From Hermatobates lingyangjiaoensis (taxonomy: Eukaryota; Arthropoda; Insecta; Hemiptera; Hermatobatidae), in contig JAPFBL010000360.1 in assembly GCA_026182355.1 (NCBI GenBank), forward strand, positions 1 to 64,000: a stretch of DNA of 64,000 bases, given 5' to 3'. The position numbers were made by a program, and so were the translations under genes. The notes under the pieces were generated by a model that was given only the letters and a program-made list of their open reading frames with translations, was not told the origin of the DNA and made no database searches. This document shows, piece after piece, positions 58,194-64,000 of this stretch. The number at the start of each line of letters is the position of its first letter. The stretch's first letter is position 1.

Positions 58194-58842
58194 ATGATTC
58201 GTTACGATGGTGACCAATAGGAGAGTAGAGTTTGTAGGTCTATGAGTGCGGTCCCAGTTACCCGCTGCCACTGAAGCCTCCGTTATTCCGTCAAAGGGTA
58301 TAGAGGTTGCACAGTCCCTCTGTGATATAAGAATATTGGCAGAAAACATGAGCCTCACGATCAACCAGCCATCCACCAATAGTAATATGAACAGTCGTCA
58401 TAACAAACAGAAGAGGAAACGTAAATTCATCATAACCAATAACTCGAATGGGTCTCTACGTGAATAAGTTGGAGTCGAGTGTCAACATCCTTTAATCAAT
58501 AGGGACTGTGCAACCTCTACCCCCATTGACATAAAGACAAAGGCTACTTTTCCTAGAATACAAATAAGAGTATCAAGTAAAAATAAAATCAATATCCATA
58601 GCAGACAATATAAAAAACCAACACCAAACACCAAAAAAATCAGAAATAGAAAGGGAACAGGAGTTCACTGCAAAGTGAGGCTCATGTTTTCTACCAATAT
58701 TCTTATATCACAGAGGGACTGTGCAACCTCTATACCCTTTGTCGGAATAACAGAGGCTTCACTGGGCAGCGGGTAACTGGGACCGCACTCATGGACCTTG
58801 AAACTCTACCTTCCTATTGGTCACCATCGTAACGAATCATAT
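58194..58842. repeat. Inverted repeat with about 168-bp arms (retroelement-type)
   Basis: 58194-58362 (GATTCGTTACGATGGTGACC to GTGAGGCTC inverted) returns at 58675-58842 with a few changes. GGACTGTGCAACCTCTA occurs a third time at 58502. The left arm follows (TA)n and the right arm leads to (TA)n at 58870. The layout matches inverted PLE terminal repeats, but no diagnostic peptide is seen. An open frame at 58246-58467 lies across the left arm. Confidence 0.7.
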
Positions 58843-58869
58843 TCCTTTCCCCGGACAACTCACAGAAAT

Positions 58870-59320
58870 CAATATATAATATATAAAAAGATTTCACATA
58901 AACACGTGAAACAACAATCAATGATCAAACCACAATAAGAAATGGGAAAACAAGTTTTCCCATTTCTTATTGTGGTTTGATCATTTATATATAATATATA
59001 TATATTATATATAAATATAAATATATATATATATTTGTAAGTGTGTCTCTTTCTCTGTGTGTTGCTTTTCTTCATTTTTGAACTGATTTTCGTCCAGTTT
59101 GGATCGTTTTTTTCGAATTTTGAGTGGAGATATATATATATTATATATATATATATATATAATATATATATATTTATATATAACAAGATTTCACATAAAC
59201 ACGTGAAATAACAATCAATGATCAAATTCAGTTGGTTTTTTGATTCTGACGAAGACCTCCTGTTACAGTTAAAAGATCATAGTCTTTTTTTCCCATTTCA
59301 TATTGTGGAGTGATCATACA
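58870..59320. repeat. Family D PLE-like ends, hairpin and (TA)n
   Basis: 58922-58952 and 58954-58984 form a tight hairpin (ATCAAACCACAATAAGAAAT then GGGAAAACAAG with its inverse). A third copy at 59190-59320 carries TTCTGACGAAGACCTCCTGT, with GAAA changed to AAAA. Complex (TA)n lies at 58987-59030 and 59130-59182. Confidence 0.55.
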
Positions 59321-60058
59321 TATACATATTGACTTCGGGGTTAAGACGAACAGTTGAAAGTTCTGAATGAAGTTATGCTAAGAAAAGCTTGGGAAACCCC
59401 TCAACTTTAGTGCACTAGCCCAACTACTCAACCTAAAATCCAAAACCACAAAACTTGGTGTAGCATAGATAAAAGTATAAAACTGCGAATACAGTACCAT
59501 ACGTATAGTACTCTTAAACACATATCAATTTTACTGTGTAGAAATAATGATGTTGATATAACTACAATATATTTATTTTGTTTCCAATTTTTATTCCACA
59601 TTATTTTTATAACTTCACATCTACAGCTTTTCTTGTAATTGATGTACATGAACTGTAAAGCTCCTGAGGATCTTTGTTAGGAGGTACAGGGTTTTTAACT
59701 TTTTTAGCTTAAACTGAAGGTGTAGACCTAACCGGTTACTTTTTTTTAATGCACCCACGATAGTGGGGAGTCAGTTTCTCTTACAAATGACTGTTTACGA
59801 TTTCAAGTCAGTCAGTAATTTCGAGAAGTTCATTTTCTTAATAAACAGATCTCCTTCAACGTGCAGAACCTTTTATTTCTTACAATTTGTGTATTTCTAT
59901 TGAAATATATTTATTTTGTTTCCAATTTTTATACAAATATATGCTTATTTAAACACTACATGTAAACATTCCTATAATTTACAAATCCCACTTCTGATAA
60001 ACAATACAAAAAGAATTAGGATATTGTGAGTGGACCAGCATATACCAAGGAAAGCCAA
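59321..60058. other. No gene seen
   Basis: A 28-bp piece, ATATTTATTTTGTTTCCAAT, occurs at 59569 and again at 59906. Otherwise nothing. Confidence 0.45.
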
Positions 60059-60524
60059 TATTGATAACTGGCCATCGTCATGGTCACCACCAGTATTGAT
60101 AACTGGCCATCGTCATGGTCACCACCAGTATTGATAACTGGCCATCGTCATGGTCACCACCAGTATTGATAACTGGCCATCGTCATGGTCACCACCAGTA
60201 TTGATAACTGGCCATCGTCATGGTCACCACCAGTATTGATAACTGGCCATCGTCATGGTCACCACCAGTATTGATAACTGGCCATCGTCATGGTCACCAC
60301 CAGTATTGATAACTGGCCATCGTCATGGTCACCACCAGTATTGATAACTGGCCATCGTCATGGTCACCACCAGTATTGATAACTCCATCGTCATGGTCAC
60401 CACGTATTGATAACTGGCATCATGGTCACCACCAGTATTGATAACTGGCCATCGTCATGGTCACCACCAGTATTGATAACTGGCCATCGTCATGGTCACC
60501 ACCAGTATTGATAACTGGCCACCA
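60059..60524. repeat. Minisatellite, 35-bp unit, about 13 copies
   Basis: Unit begins TATTGATAACTGGCCATCGT and continues CATGGTCACCACCAG. Nine units in a row look identical, then two 31-bp deleted units (60374-60435), two more full units and a partial one. Because 35 is not a multiple of three it does not encode a protein repeat. Confidence 0.95.
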
Positions 60525-60776
60525 CTCCACACTTGGTGGCTATAGTGTCATATAACAGGTTTTTATACTAAACATACAACAATTTGCAATGATCAAATTT
60601 AAAATAAGTTGTAGAGTTGCTTCATATTTCTATCACATTAATTTTTATATTATATAACAGAAAAATTAAAGAAAATAGTTTCGATATAAAAGAATTTTGA
60701 AATTTGTATCTTTTTTATAAAATCTCTCTTGTGTACATAATATTTTCTCTAATTTGCCACATATGAGTATATAAAA
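60525..60776. other. AT-rich, no feature
   Basis: Nothing recognised. Confidence 0.5.
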
Positions 60777-60893
60777 AGATTTCACATAAACACGCGAAAG
60801 AACAATCAATGATCAAACCACAATATGAAAATGGGAAAAAAAGACTAAGATCTTTTTTTCCCATTTTCATATTGTGGTTTGATCATTGATATG
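60777..60893. repeat. Family D hairpin copy
   Basis: ATCAATGATCAAACCACAAT then ATGAAAATGGGAAAAAAAGA (60806-60845) is mirrored at 60850-60890 around CTAA, with TA-rich outer ends. It is nearly perfect and looks recent. Confidence 0.75.
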
Positions 60894-61478
60894 AGTATAT
60901 ATATATCACAGAGTAGCTGAATATAGCATTGAATTTATTTTTTTTATGTTTTACGAAATTCAAATTTAAAGAAGAGATTTAAGAGAATTGGTTTTATATA
61001 TAGGTGTGATTAACATTGCTTTAGACCGAAGAGAATGAATAAAACATAAATAAATATTATAGATAACCCGAAGGCCACTTCCTAATGCATTTTAACAAGG
61101 CTGAGGCGAGAATAATCGACTATTTTAAGACTTCAGTGTTTATTTACCATTTAGTGCTGCTCAAAGCAGTTACTAAATATATCAGATATTTGACTAGCGC
61201 TCTATACACCCGTGTAACTATCATAAGTTAGCACCTTTAGAGGGATCCAAAGAAAACCATTATACATTTAGTTAGACGTTTGAATATTACTATTACAGGG
61301 AACTTAACTGAACAAATGCGCCAAAGAAAGTTCACTATCCAGTAGGGAAAAATTAATGGCGAGTAATTCTCAATAGACTTTTATTGAGGACGAAAATGGT
61401 CAACAAATTAAATATCTATTACATCAAACGTTCTATCTCCGAATTCTCTTTTTATCTCATTTTCCGTTTTAAATATAA
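60894..61478. other. No gene seen
   Basis: AT-rich; nothing recognised. Confidence 0.5.
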
Positions 61479-61479
61479 G

Positions 61480-61482
61480 GGG

Positions 61483-61554
<72 letters not shown>

Positions 61555-61690
61555 GGAGAGAGAGAGATGAGAAATGCCGGAGAGGCAATTGCAGGTAATG
61601 CGTTGTTGGTCTCCCTTTCTCTTTTCTCCTGAAGACGGATTTTTCAAAAAATTGAGATAGTAAGTGCTTTACTCTGTGAATTACGCAGGA
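61480..61690 (+). repeat. (GA)n tract and PLE-type end
   Basis: (GA)n at 61481-61567. Then GTTGGTCTCCCTTTCTCTTT and TCTCCTGAAGACGGATTTTT (61621), with GTAAGTGCTTTACTCTGTG, is the CTCCTGAAGACGG family seen at 14820 and 16059. Confidence 0.6.
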
Positions 61691-61766
61691 CTGTCACCTT
61701 TAATTACTCTTCGATAAGGTAGACACAGTTTTTTGAGGATCAAGAGTATTTATTCAGAACAGGATA

Positions 61767-62069
61767 ATGTTGTTGGTGGTAGAGCTGAAATGTGGTTGGG
61801 GATCAATAATAGCACAGCTAAGGGTAACTCGGTGCACACACTATTTCGATTTACGGGCCAGCTACCTGGAGCAGGTTGAAGTACTTGCCCACCCTCCTCA
61901 TATTAAGAAATCTATTCCTAGACTCCTCTCCCTTCGAATTCACTGTATTTGCAATGTAATGAAAGATAAAGCACGTCACCTTAATCAATTAAGAAGAAAA
62001 TTGGTAGAGCGAGGTTTCCCAAATCCCAAATACAAAACATCAGATAATTCTTCGACCACAGGATTTTAA
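61767..62069 (+). pseudogene. PLE reverse transcriptase C-terminal fragment
   Basis: The frame includes LAHPPHIKKSIPRLLSLRI then HCICNV, followed by LNQLRRKLVERGFPNPKY. PLE reverse transcriptases have the matching H..H.K.SIP...ALR..RIC...L..L...L..RGYP pattern in the thumb region. About 65 residues are recognisable. The upstream part of the frame (to about 61860) is not assigned. It is truncated at both ends, with no catalytic core and no nuclease. Confidence 0.6.
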
Positions 62070-62198
62070 CCGCAAGATTCCATGGCTTACCCGTAGGAGG
62101 GAATCGTGTTGACGCCGAGATAGCCTTATCTGTTCTATTATTACTCCCTAACCACATTCCAACTGTCCCTCCCACAACACACAATATTCTGTTGCGAA

Positions 62199-62513
62199 GG
62201 AACCAGGTTAGCTCAGGGGCAAACATTCTCACCTCTGAACTGGTAGGTCCGGGGTTCAATACCCACCTGGTCCTCGATTTTTTCACATGGGAGGTGAATA
62301 AATCTGAGCATGTCGTCCTTCGGAGAGAATGTTAAGTTGTCAGTCCCCAGCCTGCATGATGTCAGGTACTCGTTAAAGATCCCTACTCTAAATACACTTG
62401 AGTAGGGCAAAATTTAGAACTCCCAATGTAGAATCAATCTTCATTATGTGGGATCACAAAGGACCAATGTTCGGCCTCTGTGTGTTCCCTTGTAGGACAG
62501 CCACTGCAACCTA
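62199..62513 (+). repeat. tRNA-derived SINE, copy J
   Basis: GGAACCAGGTTAGCTCAGGG head, B-box GGGGTTCAATACC, full body and end CAGCCACTGCAACCTAA, then CTACTACTACTATT at 62524. Both tail types (CCTAA-like and CTA triplets) meet here. No clear target duplication. Confidence 0.85.
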
Positions 62514-62790
62514 AATTGTTGTCTACTACTACTATTATGTACCGAATGTCTGTTCGATCATATACCTCCAAAACCTGTGTCTACCATTTGAGATATGCCA
62601 AATATTACTCGTAAATCAAGCGTCTATCATGATTAACTTCCTTATTTGTAAGGGAAAGAGAGACCCTATCAACAACCAATCCCACAATCCCAATTCATAG
62701 CAACAACCACATGACAACAAATGTCGTAACAAAATACTGAGCGAATCTTTGTCCGTGTTTTTCTATGCACTTTCTTTTCACGTACAAATG
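62514..62790. other. No gene seen
   Basis: Nothing recognised beyond the CTA triplet tail. Confidence 0.45.
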
Positions 62791-62799
62791 AATGTTGCG

Positions 62800-62960
62800 A
62801 AAACGATTAGGAAGGGACAACAATAGTTCAAAGTTAGTAAAGAAACAAAAATAAAAGAAAAACACACAGTTACAGTCTCTAATTTTTGATTTGAATCATT
62901 TTAAGAAGAGCAAAGGAAAGATGACTAAATGCACAAGGCAGTTAGGTATCCAACTTTTAA
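62800..62960 (-). repeat. PLE-type end (decayed, inverted)
   Basis: AACACACAGTTACAGTCTCTAATTTTTGATTTG followed by GCACAAGGCAGTTAGGTATC resembles the inverse of the CTCCTGAAGACGG family (compare 5975-6060). Confidence 0.4.
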
Positions 62961-63129
62961 GTAACTCCAGGAGTCAGTATAGACAAAATAAAATACCAAT
63001 AAAAAATGATAGCATATAAGGGGACAATTGAACTTTTTTCTTTACAGGAATCAGGAATTTACTCATAGAGGAAAAAGGAAGAATTATGGTGTAATGATTT
63101 GCTAATCTCATAAGCTTACAGAAAATATA

Positions 63130-64000
63130 TTTTTCAAAATTGTCTACTTCTATGCAATTTCCCTATGATTTCATCTAGATCGAAGATTGTTTATGACTAA
63201 ATGTTTTGCAAAATGTGAAAGGAAGTGATTATTGCTTTCTGGAATTAATTTTATTTGCCATCTCTTTTACATGCTCAGATATTCTTTGACTAAAGGATTT
63301 AATTGTCCTTCCTATGTAAAATGAAGGGTAATTAAAGCAAGACAATTTGTACACACCCCTAAGATTAAAGGTTTGACAAAAACTATTTTGGAGGATAGTA
63401 GGGACTTTAAATCGCCAGAGCTGTTATCACTTTTTAAGACCGTGTTCCTGTAAAATTTTGGCAATTTTAAGAGATGAGTTACCAATGAGTGGGAATTTAA
63501 CCCAGGCCTGTGTCTGTGCATTGCACAAGAGCTGACTAGGAGGATTGCTTTCTTATCTTTTTTTTCCTCATATGTTTGCTACTTAATTTAGTTGGATATT
63601 CGTTGTTCTTTCTTATTGCCTTTATAGTTTCGATTTCTTTGAATTTGTTTTGAGTTCAGTGAACAAGGGGTGAATCAGGCGATTAATGAAGGTTGTATGA
63701 ATTATTGAATCTATGTGTGTAGGTGCCTCGTAAAATTAACGGTAAGAACATTTATAGAAATTTAAAAATACGACTGACCCATACTCTATGGTAAATTTGA
63801 CGTGGATCTCAGCTGGTTCAAGTGATTCTTTAAATAATTAATGGTTAATGGTTTCTTTAAAGGTGACCAATTTATCTACATATCTTCTCCAGAAAATAAT
63901 TGATAACATTAAGGGATCGTTTGAGGAAAACCATTTTGTTTCTAGGAACCATAAAAAGAGATTATCAAGAATGGGTGATAGGTATTAGATCCCATAGGAA
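63130..64000 (-). pseudogene. Decayed Penelope-like element: RT remnant, linker and GIY-YIG endonuclease (lineage 3), cut by window edge
   Basis: Reading the minus strand: FWRRYVDKLVTFKE near 63850-63900 (PLE RT core has W.RYVDD; the first Asp is kept, the second is Lys), YEAPTHIDSIIHTTF near 63700-63745 (compare Y.KPTHTD), WVKFPLIGNSSLKIAKILQE near 63430-63500 (linker), then GVYKLSC..YPSFYIGRT with RISEHVKEM (63260-63370), the GIY-YIG nuclease. Several stops and shifts separate the pieces. The order RT, linker, nuclease is that of PLE. It is different in sequence from the nucleases at 6521-7040 and 7689-8186, a third lineage in the window. Confidence 0.7.

Noticed and set aside
60059..60524. 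CRISPR-like or protein-coding repeat
   Set aside because: The whole 35-bp unit is repeated with no spacer and its length is not a multiple of three.
61384..61647. RERE-rich and LSLS-rich frames
   Set aside because: Produced by the (GA)n microsatellite; no conserved flanks.

Overview
The window reads as repeat-rich, AT-rich invertebrate nuclear DNA, most likely from an arthropod. Reasons: spliced exons with GT..AG borders and kilobase introns, long (TA)n tracts, and copies of Jockey-type LINE, Penelope-like elements (PLE), Helitron, mariner and hAT transposons. There is also an abundant tRNA-derived SINE, some copies of which carry tails of (CCTAA)n, the arthropod telomere pentamer. Nothing looks bacterial: no operons, rRNA or CRISPR. 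The species cannot be named from the sequence alone.

One host gene is supported. It is a minus-strand mitochondrial dicarboxylate carrier (SLC25A10/DIC type) with five internal exons at 56802-56957, 55501-55551, 52232-52344, 44328-44535 and 43219-43356. All junctions are GT..AG and the reading phase is kept across all four introns. Together the exons give about 222 residues. The first exon (start and first carrier signature) and the last exon (C-terminus) were not found. The introns hold a mariner relic, SINEs and PLE debris.

1-9 kb holds a 1.65 kb composite repeat (R1-R2) with an 11-bp flanking direct repeat, a second R1 copy, and two different PLE copies with GIY-YIG endonuclease, one between inverted terminal repeats. 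9-16.5 kb holds a LINE scrap, a Helitron helicase scrap, three SINEs (one with a perfect 13-bp target duplication), a MITE and many PLE terminal repeats, including a 111-bp-arm palindrome. 16.5-18 kb is a 5'-truncated Jockey-like reverse transcriptase with one internal stop. 18-34 kb holds R1/R2 copies in mixed orientation, a 330-bp hAT MITE with an 8-bp target duplication, a hAT transposase relic and more SINEs. 34-43 kb is mostly unassigned AT-rich DNA with PLE ends and a decayed about 140-bp tandem repeat. 43-57 kb is the carrier gene. 57-64 kb holds a deleted mariner, large inverted repeats, a 35-bp minisatellite, a PLE RT fragment, another SINE, and a decayed minus-strand PLE running off the right edge.

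The most interesting signal is structural. The terminal repeats of several sequence-divergent PLE families all carry CTGANGA, then one base, then a hairpin, then GAAA. This resembles a hammerhead ribozyme core with one extra nucleotide. Some of these repeats also encode the same N-terminal PLE peptide, with a C-x3-GL-x-PK(Y/F) core. Most other open frames in the window are chance frames in low-complexity DNA.
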